Source: Mycolicibacterium vinylchloridicum
GTDB lineage: Bacteria; Actinomycetota; Actinomycetes; Mycobacteriales; Mycobacteriaceae
Direction of reading: 5' to 3'
Length of the DNA: 64,000 nucleotides
Assembly (NCBI RefSeq): GCF_013404075.1
Contig: NZ_JACBJQ010000004.1
Location: 62,001-126,000 of the forward strand
Shown here: positions 9,061 to 19,987 of the stretch, in pieces
Layout: each line of letters starts with the position of its first letter
Numbering within the stretch: position 1 is the stretch's first letter
The notes under the pieces: model-generated
What the model was told of the DNA's origin: nothing
The model's input: only the letters and a program-made list of their open reading frames with translations
Databases searched by the model: none
Translations under genes and position numbers: made by a program

Positions 9061-9807
9061 TCAGCGTCCGACAATCGCAAGCAGATCGCGGAAGTCGTTG
9101 ATCCGGAAGTCGGGCTCGCAGTCTTGGTGGTGCTTGGTGCCCTGATCGGAGTCGTACATCACGGTGCGCATACCCGCCTCGCGGGCACCGAAGATGTCAC
9201 GATGCATGTCGTTGCCGACGTAAAGCGCCTTCTCCGGCGGCACCCCCATCCCGTCGAGAGCGAACTGAAACAACCGCCGGTCGGGCTTGCGGAATCCGTG
9301 ATCGCCGGAGACGACGACCGGGTTGAAGAAGTCGGTCAACCCGACCTTGTGCAATTCTCCGCGGGCGTAACTGCTCTGGCCATCGCTGACGATCGCCAGC
9401 GGGAAGTGCTCACGCAGCACCCGCAGCGTGGAACGCACATGTGGGTAGAGCTTCAGCTTTCGCCTGGTGACCCCGCGATAGATCTCGGCCAGCGTCAGCG
9501 GCAGTTCGGCGAGCCGCTGCGGCGACAGGGTTCGGGTGTAGTCGCTGGCGAATTCGTCGACGATCGACCTCCAGATCCCGGGGCCGTCGAACTCGGGATG
9601 CGCCTCGCGACTGTGGCGTTGCTGGTTCTTGAGACGCTGGAAGTACAGATCGCGGATTTGGTTCCGGCGCAGGTCGATTCCCTGGTAGGTCAGGAAATGG
9701 CCTACCGCGCGAAACGCGTCCTCACGATTGTCGTCGGTGCGAATGTGGATCAGCGTGCCGTTCACGTCGAAGGCGATGGCGGCGACTTCCATGGTGATGC
9801 GCGGCAT
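9061..9807 (-). CDS. HAD-superfamily hydrolase with a DxN motif I
   Basis: About 248 residues. HAD motifs are motif I (FDVNGTL, nucleophile Asp14), motif II (IVSDGQSS), motif III Lys (FRKPDRR) and motif IV (YVGNDMHRDIFGA). Phosphatases normally have DxD in motif I; here the second position is Asn (D-V-N-G-T), which removes the usual general acid, so activity or substrate class may differ. The start is uncertain: ATG at 9807 or 9792, or TTG at 9867 inside the upstream kinase-like gene. The pair is closely packed and probably co-transcribed, so the two enzymes may act on related phosphorylated metabolites. Confidence 0.8.
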   Translation of the reverse strand: MPRITMEVAAIAFDVNGTLIHIRTDDNREDAFRAVGHFLTYQGIDLRRNQIRDLYFQRLKNQQRHSREAHPEFDGPGIWRSIVDEFASDYTRTLSPQRLAELPLTLAEIYRGVTRRKLKLYPHVRSTLRVLREHFPLAIVSDGQSSYARGELHKVGLTDFFNPVVVSGDHGFRKPDRRLFQFALDGMGVPPEKALYVGNDMHRDIFGAREAGMRTVMYDSDQGTKHHQDCEPDFRINDFRDLLAIVGR

Positions 9808-9829
9808 CCTAACGTCGAGCGGACTGTAG

Positions 9830-10750
9830 CTACGAGGCGTGCAGAAGCCGCTTAGCCTTGCGGACAAGCCTCTCGCCGTATTCCTGTGAAATGTAGTCGT
9901 TGCGAGCGATTCTGAGCAGGTTCAGGGCCATGTAGTACGGCAGCCGTGCGGTGATCGAGTCGAATGCCTGCCGCCGGTCCGGGAAGTGGCAGCTGTACTC
10001 CCAGAGGAAGTGGCCGAGGAAGGGCTCGGCCCGCTTGCTCGATCCGGTGCCGAGCATGAATGCGTGCTGCAACTCCCCGGCGACCCGCCCGACGTCGAAC
10101 ATCCGGTCGCCCCGCCGCATCCGTTCGAGGTCGATCGCGGCGACATCGAGCCCGTGGCCGAACAAGAAGTTGGCTGGCGTCGCGTCGCCGTGTAGCCAGA
10201 CCTGCCGGTCCTGCCACATCGCCGGACGCTCACGCCACAGCGCCTGAAGCCACAACAGTTCATCGACATCCCACTGGCCGATTCGCTGGATCCGATACAG
10301 CTTGCTCACCAGCTCACCGAAATAGTGGCAGTCGTCGTCGAAGTCCACCGTCTTGCCGTTCGCAGTCCGATTATGTTGGGTAGCAAGGAAATATCCGAGC
10401 GCCTTCAACCGCCAGAACAGATGCGCGCTGTCATTGCGCTGAATACAGCGGGTGATCGCCTGACTGAACTCCTCGCCGGGATAGAACTCGAGCGCGATCA
10501 CGCCATTGATGTCGGGGTCCACACCCAGGGGACGGATCACGTGGTGTGGCGAGCCGACCAGGTCGTAGCCGCGCAGCCGCTGCAGGCTGTCGAACTCCCG
10601 GTAGGCCATACCGCTGGCACGATCCGATCCGTACCGTGCGCCGTAGAACTTGCAGATGATCCTGGCCCGAGTTCGCTTCTCCTCGTAGGCATACACCTCG
10701 TTACTGCCACGCAGCCGGAAAGCCCGAAACGCCGGCGATGAGGTGTGCAC
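9830..10750 (-). CDS. Aminoglycoside-phosphotransferase-like small-molecule kinase
   Basis: 306 residues from a GTG at 10750. The catalytic loop of the APH/choline-kinase fold is clear (WLHGDATPANFL), followed by the metal-binding IDLERMRRGD. The open frame continues upstream with protein-like sequence (GKYVGYVRRDDRLHGFLGG) to a stop at 10892-10894 but contains no ATG, GTG or TTG there. Either the true start is non-canonical (an ATT lies at 10888) or the N-lobe has been damaged. M. tuberculosis, as I recall, carries a fused GNAT-APH protein at this position (Rv3225c); a GNAT remnant lies directly upstream here. Substrate unknown. Confidence 0.75.
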   Translation of the reverse strand: MHTSSPAFRAFRLRGSNEVYAYEEKRTRARIICKFYGARYGSDRASGMAYREFDSLQRLRGYDLVGSPHHVIRPLGVDPDINGVIALEFYPGEEFSQAITRCIQRNDSAHLFWRLKALGYFLATQHNRTANGKTVDFDDDCHYFGELVSKLYRIQRIGQWDVDELLWLQALWRERPAMWQDRQVWLHGDATPANFLFGHGLDVAAIDLERMRRGDRMFDVGRVAGELQHAFMLGTGSSKRAEPFLGHFLWEYSCHFPDRRQAFDSITARLPYYMALNLLRIARNDYISQEYGERLVRKAKRLLHAS

Positions 10751-11161
10751 GCCGAGGTGGTCCCGGCAGATGCCGCCGAGAAAACCATGCAGCCGGTCGT
10801 CACGACGGACGTAGCCGACATACTTTCCGATAACAGCGCCTCCCCGATGCCAGCGGCGGAGGGCACTGTTCGCCGAACGGTCACCAATCGTTCACACGAT
10901 AGCGGTGACGCCCGGAATCGGCCTGTTGAGCTGGTCAGTCCCGGCCGGCGAACTTGGACAGATACAGCCAGGTCGGCCGATAGCCGTGACGTTCGTACAG
11001 CCGCACGGCATCTCGGCTGCCGAGCAGCCGCCACGGCGAGCTCACGCGATAGCGTTCCGAGTCATTAGTTCGTTCGCAGTGGTCCCGACCGCCGAGCGTG
11101 CGGGTTATCGTTGAGGATCGACGGACGATTCCCGGGGTTGGCGAATAAATGACCCAGGACG
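10751..11161. other. Gap between the kinase-like gene and desA3
   Basis: 411 nt without an intact gene. It holds an upstream extension of the kinase reading frame (10751-10891), the C-terminal remnant of a GNAT acetyltransferase (10934-11029) and unassigned sequence next to the desA3 stop. No terminator hairpin stood out. Confidence 0.6.
10934..11029 (-). pseudogene. C-terminal remnant of a GNAT acetyltransferase
   Basis: Reading the minus strand to the TGA at 10934-10936 gives LLGSRDAVRLYERHGY then RPTWLYLSKFAGRD. This is the signature final strand and helix of GCN5-type acetyltransferases (A-x-x-L-Y-E-x-x-G-F/Y). Upstream of about 11029 the same frame does not resemble the acetyl-CoA-binding core, so only about 30 codons survive. 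It sits just before the kinase-like gene, consistent with decay of a former GNAT-kinase pair or fusion. Confidence 0.6.
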
Positions 11162-12397
11162 CTACGCGGCTTTGGCCGCGCGCTTCACACGACGCTTGGC
11201 CCGCACGGCCGCGATGGCCGACTTGAGCCCCCGCCGCTGATCATCACCCAGCTCGGCGAACATCCGCTCGCTGCGAGTCTCGGGTGCGTCGTCGGCGGTA
11301 TCGCGCAGGTACTTGTCCGGCAGCGACAGCTTGGCGATCGTGCGCCAGGTCTTGGCGTACTGCACCAGGAACGGCCCGGTGGTGTAGGGCAGGTCGTACT
11401 TGTCGCAGACCTGGCGCACCCGCACCGAGATCTCGGCCAGCCGATTGCTCGGCAGATCGGGATACAGGTGGTGCTCGATCTGGTAGGACAGGTTGCCGGT
11501 CATGAAGTCCAAGGCTCGGCTGCCCTCGATGTTGGCGCTGCCCAGCATCTGGCGCAGGTACCACTGGCCCTTGCTCTCACCCACCATGTCGGTCTTGGTG
11601 AATTTCTCTGCGCCATCGGGGAAGTGGCCGCAGAAGATCACCGCGTTGGCCCACACGTTGCGGATCACGTTGGCCACGGCGTTGGCAGTGGCCGTCGAAC
11701 GGTAGGTGGCGCCCGGGGACAACGACGTCAGCGCCGGGTAGGCGACGTAATCCTTGAGGAGTTGCCGGCCGGCCTTGACACCGAACTCGCGTACCCGGAT
11801 CAGGGTGGCCTTGCGGTCGTCGCGGCCCCGCCAGATCTTGCCGAGCTCCAGGTGCTGCAGGCCGACGCCCCATTCGAAGCCGATTGCCAGCAGGGTGTTG
11901 AACAGTAGGTTGCCGTACAGGTTGAACGGCTTCCAGCGTTGATCGCGGGTGACCCGGATGACGCCGTAGCCGACATCGTCGTCCATGCCCAGGATGTTGG
12001 TGTACTTGTGGTGCATGAAGTTGTGGGTGAACCGCCAGTGCTTGGACGACCCGCTCATGTCCCACTCCCACGTCGAGGAGTGAATCTCGGGATCGTTCAT
12101 CCAATCCCACTGGCCGTGCATGACGTTGTGGCCGATCTCCATGTTCTCGATGATCTTGGCCACGCCCAGCGTCACGGTGCCCGCCCACCAGGCAGATCGT
12201 TTGGAGCTGGCGGTCAGGATCAGCCGTCCGGCGATCTCCAGCCCCCGCTGGGCGGCGATGGTGCGGCGGATATAGCGCGCATCGCGCTCGCCCCGGGAAT
12301 CCTCGATGTCCTGGCGGATGGAGTCGAGCTCGACCGCCAGGCTTTCAATGTCCGCGTCGGTCAGATGCGCAAACGCGTCAATGTCGGTAATAGCCAT
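11162..12397 (-). CDS. desA3: Membrane acyl-CoA (stearoyl-type) desaturase DesA3
   Basis: 411 residues. It introduces a double bond into long-chain acyl-CoA with electrons from a partner oxidoreductase. The three di-iron histidine clusters are present: HNVMH at residues 90-94, HNFMHH at 125-130 and QIEHHLYP near 315. Hydrophobic segments lie between them, as in integral membrane desaturases. The ATG at 12397 follows GGGAGG. The partner reductase gene lies 70 nt upstream on the same strand, yet each has its own copy of a shared 27-bp operator-like element. Confidence 0.93.
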   Translation of the reverse strand: MAITDIDAFAHLTDADIESLAVELDSIRQDIEDSRGERDARYIRRTIAAQRGLEIAGRLILTASSKRSAWWAGTVTLGVAKIIENMEIGHNVMHGQWDWMNDPEIHSSTWEWDMSGSSKHWRFTHNFMHHKYTNILGMDDDVGYGVIRVTRDQRWKPFNLYGNLLFNTLLAIGFEWGVGLQHLELGKIWRGRDDRKATLIRVREFGVKAGRQLLKDYVAYPALTSLSPGATYRSTATANAVANVIRNVWANAVIFCGHFPDGAEKFTKTDMVGESKGQWYLRQMLGSANIEGSRALDFMTGNLSYQIEHHLYPDLPSNRLAEISVRVRQVCDKYDLPYTTGPFLVQYAKTWRTIAKLSLPDKYLRDTADDAPETRSERMFAELGDDQRRGLKSAIAAVRAKRRVKRAAKAA

Positions 12398-12421
12398 AAG
12401 TCACGCCTCCCTTCTCATGCC

Positions 12422-12448
12422 TACGCTACCGTAACCTACGTACCCGTA
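12422..12448. promoter_or_regulatory. Tandem 12-mer operator-like element upstream of desA3
   Basis: Two 12-mers, TACGCTACCGTA (12422-12433) and TACGTACCCGTA (12437-12448), start 15 bp apart. The second is embedded in a perfect 10-bp inverted repeat (GTAACCTACG, 4-nt spacer, CGTAGGTTAC; 12431-12454). The 27-bp span matches 23 of 27 bases of the element before the partner reductase and begins 25 nt from the desA3 start. Confidence 0.65.
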
Positions 12449-12467
12449 GGTTACTAGCCAGTAAACC

Positions 12468-13616
12468 TCAGACATCGACGACGCAGTCACCCGATGCCGC
12501 CGAAACGCACGTTTGGATCCGGGTACCCGGTTCGTGCTCGGCGCCGGTGCGCAGGTCGCGGACGTGGCCGTCGACCAGGGGCACCACACAGGACTGGCAG
12601 ATGCCCATCCGGCAGCCGAACGGCATCCGCACTCCGGCCTGCTCCCCGGCCTCCATCAGCGACGTCGCGGCATCGGCTGCCACGGTCTTGCCGCTGCGAC
12701 CGAATGTCACCGTTCCGCCCTGCCCGTGCGTGGCCGCCCGCGATGCCGCGAACCGCTCCAGGTGCAATTGCTCGCCGATCCCGGCCGCCTGCCACACCTT
12801 CTCGGCCTCGGCGAGCATCCCCTCCGGGCCACAGGCCCAGGTCTGGCGCTGCCGCCAATCTCCGACCACGTCATCGAGCTGCCGCAGATCCAGTCGCCCC
12901 TGCGCGCGGGTGGCCCGCACGGTCAGCCGGTAGCTGTCGTGTTCGCGCGCCAGCCCGGCGAGCTCAGCGGCGAACATGACATCGGATTCGGTTGGGGCGG
13001 AATGGATGTGGACGATATCGCCGATCTGGTCGCGACGTTCCAGCGTCCGCAACATAGACATCACGGGGGTGATGCCCGAGCCGCCGGTCAAGAACAGCAC
13101 CGACGCCGGCGCCGGATCGGGCATGACGAAGTTGCCCTGCGGCGCGGCCAGCCGCACGATCGTGCCCGGTGTGACTCCGCCGACCAGGTGGGTGGACAAG
13201 AACCCCTCGGGCATCGCCTTGACCGTGATCGTGATCGTCCGCGAGCGGCCGAACCCGTCGCGGTGCGGGCTCGACGTCAGCGAGTACGACCGCCATCGCC
13301 AGCGCCCGTCGACCAGCAGACCGATGCCGATGTACTGGCCGGGCTGGTAGTCGAAGGTGAAGCCCCAGCCGGGCTTGATCACCAGCGTCGCCGAATCCTC
13401 GGTCTCGCGGCGGACCTCGAGCACCCGTCCGCGCAGTTCCCGGGCCGACCACAACGGGTTGGCGAGCTTCAGGTAATCGTCAGGGAGCAACGGCGTGGTG
13501 ATCCGCCCGACCAGGGCCCGAACCGCGTCGATCGCGGGGTTGCGGCCCTCACCGGCCACCGTCGGCCGAACCGTGTCGACCACATTGGCACTGATCTTGA
13601 CCTGGCTCTTCGCCAT
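12468..13616 (-). CDS. Ferredoxin-reductase-type oxidoreductase, electron donor to DesA3
   Basis: 382 residues, with domains in order: FAD-binding barrel ([19 protein letters not shown]), NAD(P)-binding domain ([15 protein letters not shown]) and a C-terminal plant-type 2Fe-2S domain ([13 protein letters not shown] plus a distal Cys). This is the layout of the reductase that supplies NADPH electrons to DesA3 (Rv3230c in M. tuberculosis). ATG at 13616 is preferred over the GTG at 13619 because AGGAGG lies 6 nt upstream. It is followed by desA3. Confidence 0.92.
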   Translation of the reverse strand: MAKSQVKISANVVDTVRPTVAGEGRNPAIDAVRALVGRITTPLLPDDYLKLANPLWSARELRGRVLEVRRETEDSATLVIKPGWGFTFDYQPGQYIGIGLLVDGRWRWRSYSLTSSPHRDGFGRSRTITITVKAMPEGFLSTHLVGGVTPGTIVRLAAPQGNFVMPDPAPASVLFLTGGSGITPVMSMLRTLERRDQIGDIVHIHSAPTESDVMFAAELAGLAREHDSYRLTVRATRAQGRLDLRQLDDVVGDWRQRQTWACGPEGMLAEAEKVWQAAGIGEQLHLERFAASRAATHGQGGTVTFGRSGKTVAADAATSLMEAGEQAGVRMPFGCRMGICQSCVVPLVDGHVRDLRTGAEHEPGTRIQTCVSAASGDCVVDV

Positions 13617-13641
13617 CACGAACCTCCTACCGCCTCGAACC

Positions 13642-13668
13642 TACGGTACCGTAACTTACGGTCCCGTA
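13642..13668. promoter_or_regulatory. Tandem 12-mer operator-like element upstream of the DesA3 reductase
   Basis: TACGGTACCGTA (13642-13653) is a perfect palindrome and TACGGTCCCGTA (13657-13668) a near-copy starting 15 bp later. The arrangement and the distance to the start codon (26 nt) match the element before desA3. Confidence 0.65.
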
Positions 13669-13677
13669 TCCAGGCGT

Positions 13678-14190
13678 TCAGAGCAAATCGAGCAGGAACG
13701 GCAGCTCCTGGGTGGCGTACCAGGCCAGCGCGTGGTCCTGAGCGTCGCCCACGATGAACTCCGCGTCCTCGTCCCCCAGGTCGGCCTCATCGACGACGGC
13801 GATCGCGGCCCGCACCGCGGGTTCGGCGTCGGCATTGTCGACGTAGGCGGCAACCACCTGATTGCGGTTCACCCGGCCGCTGACCCGCACCACCGCGTCG
13901 TCCAGATCGGGCCGGGCGGTCGCCTCCGCGTCGGCGATGACGACCACGCGACGCAATGGCAGCTCCTGGGAAGATGGGCCGGCCTGTCCCGTCTCGGCGG
14001 CCAGCAATCGCATTGACGCCAGCGCGGCCTCGCCGATGGCTACCTCGGCAAGCTCCTCGTCGTCGCCCTCGGCGTAGGACTCCCGCAGGGTCGGCGTGAC
14101 GGCGAACGCGGTTCCGCTCAACGGCTGAAAAGAATCGTCGGCGACCAGCTGCTGAAGCATGGCCAACGTGGCCGGAATGTAGACCCGCAC
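13678..14190 (-). CDS. Conserved actinobacterial protein (Rv3231c-like)
   Basis: 170 residues from a GTG start (MRVYIPATLAMLQQL). It is acidic, without signal peptide or membrane segment. It ends in FIVGDAQDHALAWYATQELPFL and carries a central RRVVVIADAEATARPD stretch that looks like a Rossmann-type strand. I recognise it only as the conserved hypothetical between ppk2 and the DesA3 reductase in mycobacteria; no function is known to me. It lies 9 nt downstream of ppk2 on the same strand, so it is probably co-transcribed with it. Confidence 0.8.
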   Translation of the reverse strand: MRVYIPATLAMLQQLVADDSFQPLSGTAFAVTPTLRESYAEGDDEELAEVAIGEAALASMRLLAAETGQAGPSSQELPLRRVVVIADAEATARPDLDDAVVRVSGRVNRNQVVAAYVDNADAEPAVRAAIAVVDEADLGDEDAEFIVGDAQDHALAWYATQELPFLLDLL

Positions 14191-14199
14191 TACGGCAGA

Positions 14200-15057
14200 T
14201 TAACTGCCCTTGCCGCCGTCCCCGAGCAGGGTGGAGACGTGATCATCGACATAGGTCGCCAGCTCCCGTGCGGGCCGTTCGTAGTCGCCCATCGGCGGAC
14301 GTTTGGGCAACTCGACCTTGGGGTGCCGAACCTGCTCATAGTCGATGCTCTTCAGCAGGTGGGACATCATGTTGAGCCGCGCGTGCTTCTTGTTGTCCGA
14401 CTCGACGACGAACCAGGGACTGTTGGGGGTGTCGGTGCGCGCCATCATCTGGTCCTTCGCGCGCGAATAGTCCTCCCAGCGGTACACCGACTCCAGGTCC
14501 ATCGGGCTGAGCTTCCAACGCCGAAGCGGGTCTTTGCGGCGGGACTTGAATCGGCGAAGCTGCTCGTCGTCGGAGACCGAGAACCAGTACTTCCGCACGA
14601 TGATCCCGTCGTCGATGAGCATCTGCTCGAAGATCGGGCACTGCCGCAAGAACAGCTCGTGCTCGTCGGGTGTGCAGAAGCCCATCACCACTTCGACCCC
14701 GGCGCGGTTGTACCAGGACCGGTCGAACAGCACGATCTCACCGCGGGCCGGCAGGTGCTCGACGTAGCGCTGGAAATACCACTGCCCGCGTTCGCGTTCG
14801 GTGGGCGCGGGCAGCGCGGCGATGCGGGCGATGCGGGGGCTGAGGTACTCGGTGATGCGTTTGATCGTGCCGCCCTTGCCGGCCGCATCGCGGCCCTCGA
14901 ACACGACGACGACCCGAGCGCCGGTGGCCTTCACCCACTCTTGCAGCGACACCAATTCCGTTTGTAGCCGGAACAATTCAGCTTCGTAAACGTCTTTGGG
15001 GATCTTGCGATTGACTCTCGCAACCGACTTGTCGCCGTTGGATTTAGCCTTGCCCAT
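14200..15057 (-). CDS. ppk2: Polyphosphate kinase 2 family protein
   Basis: 285 residues, one PPK2 domain. It uses polyphosphate to phosphorylate nucleoside diphosphates, or the reverse. Walker A is GRDAAGKGG (residues 55-63), the Walker B/lid segment is FDRSWYNRAGVE, and the conserved YFQRYVEHLPARGEIV and KYWFSVSDDEQLRRF motifs are intact. The start is an ATG in the correct family register. It lies 14 nt downstream of the WS/DGAT-like gene and 9 nt upstream of the conserved hypothetical, so these three form a tight unit. Confidence 0.94.
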   Translation of the reverse strand: MGKAKSNGDKSVARVNRKIPKDVYEAELFRLQTELVSLQEWVKATGARVVVVFEGRDAAGKGGTIKRITEYLSPRIARIAALPAPTERERGQWYFQRYVEHLPARGEIVLFDRSWYNRAGVEVVMGFCTPDEHELFLRQCPIFEQMLIDDGIIVRKYWFSVSDDEQLRRFKSRRKDPLRRWKLSPMDLESVYRWEDYSRAKDQMMARTDTPNSPWFVVESDNKKHARLNMMSHLLKSIDYEQVRHPKVELPKRPPMGDYERPARELATYVDDHVSTLLGDGGKGS

Positions 15058-15071
15058 CGCCGAATACTAGG

Positions 15072-16481
15072 CTACTGAGCAGCTTCGAGCAGTTCCTCGA
15101 GCGATTCGGCCAGCAGCGTCGGCAACACGTCGACATCACTCATCGCGTCGCGGTCGGCGTTGATGCCGAAATACAGCATCCCGCAATACGATGTGACGCC
15201 GATGGCCAGCACCTGGTTGTGCAGCAGTGGCGGCACCGCGAACGTCTCCAGCACCTTGGCCCCGGCCAGGTACATCTGCGATTGCGGCCCGGGCACGTTG
15301 GTGATCAACAGGTTGAACTGGCGCGCGTTGAACTGCGTAGCGACCCGGGTGCCCATCGCGTGCAGCGTCGGCGGCGCGAAACCGGACAGCGTGACGATCG
15401 TGCGGGCATCCACCAGACTGGCCGCGGCCGAATGCGATTCGGTGGCGTGGGCGATCTGGGACAGCCGCACCACCGCGTTGCCCTCGCCCACCGGCAGGTC
15501 GACAAGGAACGGCGCGACCTCGCTGATGGCCTGCCCCGGGCCCGACGTCTCGAGCACCGCCTCGGGGTACACCGACGTCGGTGCCATCGCCCGCACCGTG
15601 GAGCTCGTGGTGACCGGCTCGCCGCGCGAGAGCAGCCAGTTGCGCAGGGCGCCGGCGATCACGGCCAGCACCACGTCGTTCACGTCGCACTCGTAGCGCG
15701 AGCGCACCAGCCGGTAGTCCGCCAGTGAGCCGGTGGCCACGGTGAATCGGCGGTTGCGCGAGACCTTGGTGTTCAGCGGGCTGTTGGGCGCGGTGCCGCG
15801 CGCGACGGTCCGGGCGACGTCGGTGAGCCGCCTGGCGAGATCGACCACTTCACCGCTGTTGCGGGCGAGCTCGCCGATAGCCGAAGTGACCGCCTGCATC
15901 TGCACCCGCGGCCGGGCCAGCCACTCCCCGACCGCGCTGATCAGGAGTTCGTTGTTGGTGGGCTCGCGACCCGGGATCCAGATGTCCTCACCAAAGGTCG
16001 GCGGCTTCTGGGTGCGGTCGGCGATGACGTGACCGACCTCCAGTGCCGTCATCCCGTTGACGAGAGCTTGGTGAGACTTGGTGTAGATGGCGAGGCGGTT
16101 CTTGGCCAGGCCCTCGATGAGGTACATCTCCCACAGCGGGCGGGAGCGGTCCAGCGGGCGAGACCCCAGCCGTGCGATGAGTTCGTGCAGCTGCGCGTCG
16201 CTTCCCGGCGACGGCAGCGCCGAACGCCGGACGTGATAGGTGATGTCGAAGTCGGGGTCGTCGACCCACACCGGGCGCGCCAGGCCGAGGGTGACCTCGC
16301 GGACCTTCTGGCGGTAGCGCGGGATCTGCGGCAGCCGGCGTTCGACGGTCTCCAACAGGGATTCGTAGCTGAGGCCGGAGCGGGGCTTGCGCAGGATCGA
16401 CAGTGAGCCGACGTACATCGGGGTCGAGGTGTTCTCCAGGTGGTAGAACGACGCGTCTGATGCTGACAACCGGGTCACCAT
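15072..16481 (-). CDS. WS/DGAT-family acyltransferase-like protein with altered catalytic motif
   Basis: 469 residues, full length for the wax ester synthase / diacylglycerol acyltransferase family. N-terminal MVTRLSASDASFYHLE, the PLWEMYLIEGL strand and the C-terminal NLLITNVPGPQ and YCGMLYFGINADRDAM motifs are all present. The catalytic HHxxxDG motif, however, reads HQALVNG (residues 137-143): the second His and the Asp are replaced. Such a protein may lack acyltransferase activity or use other residues. Its position upstream of ppk2 matches the M. tuberculosis tgs3 locus (Rv3233c-Rv3234c), where the gene is split; here it is one frame. Confidence 0.88.
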   Translation of the reverse strand: MVTRLSASDASFYHLENTSTPMYVGSLSILRKPRSGLSYESLLETVERRLPQIPRYRQKVREVTLGLARPVWVDDPDFDITYHVRRSALPSPGSDAQLHELIARLGSRPLDRSRPLWEMYLIEGLAKNRLAIYTKSHQALVNGMTALEVGHVIADRTQKPPTFGEDIWIPGREPTNNELLISAVGEWLARPRVQMQAVTSAIGELARNSGEVVDLARRLTDVARTVARGTAPNSPLNTKVSRNRRFTVATGSLADYRLVRSRYECDVNDVVLAVIAGALRNWLLSRGEPVTTSSTVRAMAPTSVYPEAVLETSGPGQAISEVAPFLVDLPVGEGNAVVRLSQIAHATESHSAAASLVDARTIVTLSGFAPPTLHAMGTRVATQFNARQFNLLITNVPGPQSQMYLAGAKVLETFAVPPLLHNQVLAIGVTSYCGMLYFGINADRDAMSDVDVLPTLLAESLEELLEAAQ

Positions 16482-16661
16482 CGTCGCGACATTCCCCTCA
16501 TCGGCTACTCCCCCGCCCCTTGTTTCTCGACACGGTAACCGGCTGTCGCGGGTCGCCGCATTGCGGGTGCATACCCCGCTGCGGCGAGTGTGCCATCATG
16601 TCGCCATCGGCTTGCCCCTCTCCGGCCGCCGGCCCTACCGCCCGATCACCGGAGAGTGCCC

Positions 16662-17123
16662 ATGTCCTGCGTCGTCCCCGTCGTCGACTACGAGCCGCCC
16701 GTCCTGCACTCCGCCCCCGAACGGGTCCGTCCGCTGCGTCCGCGCGCCGGCGCGGTGCCGCGCAGGCCCACACCGGCCCCGGCCCCGGCTGCTCCGCTCC
16801 GCGCCGCCGCCGGGTTCGCCGACGCCGCACTGCGCCGGGTGCTGGAGGTCATCGACCGGCGTCGGTCACTGGCGCAGCTGAAGCCGCTACTTGCAGCCGG
16901 GTTGGTCGACTCGCTACTGCCCGCGATCGCGCGCCAGGAGGGCCGCGGCGCGGCACAGCTGCGCCGGTTGCGGGTTCAACCGGTCGGGACCACCGGTTCA
17001 GCCGCGGAAGTGGCGGCCGCCTACAGCCGAGACGGCCGCACCCATGCCATCGCCTGCCGGGTCGAACAGGTGCCGACTGCGGCCGGGGTTCGCTGGCAGG
17101 TGGTCGCGCTGCACATCGGTTGA
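16662..17123 (+). CDS. Conserved Ala/Arg/Pro-rich actinobacterial protein (Rv3235-like)
   Basis: About 153 residues from the ATG at 16662 (MSCVVPVVDYEPP), preceded by GGAG. Residues 1-50 are Pro/Arg-rich and look disordered. The C-terminal half forms a compact domain (FADAALRRVLEVIDRRRSLAQL ... AIACRVEQVPTAAGVRWQVV). Genes of this type lie opposite secA1 in actinobacteria; the function is unknown to me. It converges on secA1 with only 5 nt between stops. The 180-nt space upstream is shared with the divergent WS/DGAT-like gene. Confidence 0.8.
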   Translation: MSCVVPVVDYEPPVLHSAPERVRPLRPRAGAVPRRPTPAPAPAAPLRAAAGFADAALRRVLEVIDRRRSLAQLKPLLAAGLVDSLLPAIARQEGRGAAQLRRLRVQPVGTTGSAAEVAAAYSRDGRTHAIACRVEQVPTAAGVRWQVVALHIG

Positions 17124-17128
17124 GGCGC

Positions 17129-19912
<2,784 letters not shown>

Positions 19913-19987
19913 ATCTTCCCCTGTGGATTGGAGGCTTAAGCGTTCTCCATCCTAGGTGACGCGCTGGTCGGGCTCGGGCATCGGCAA

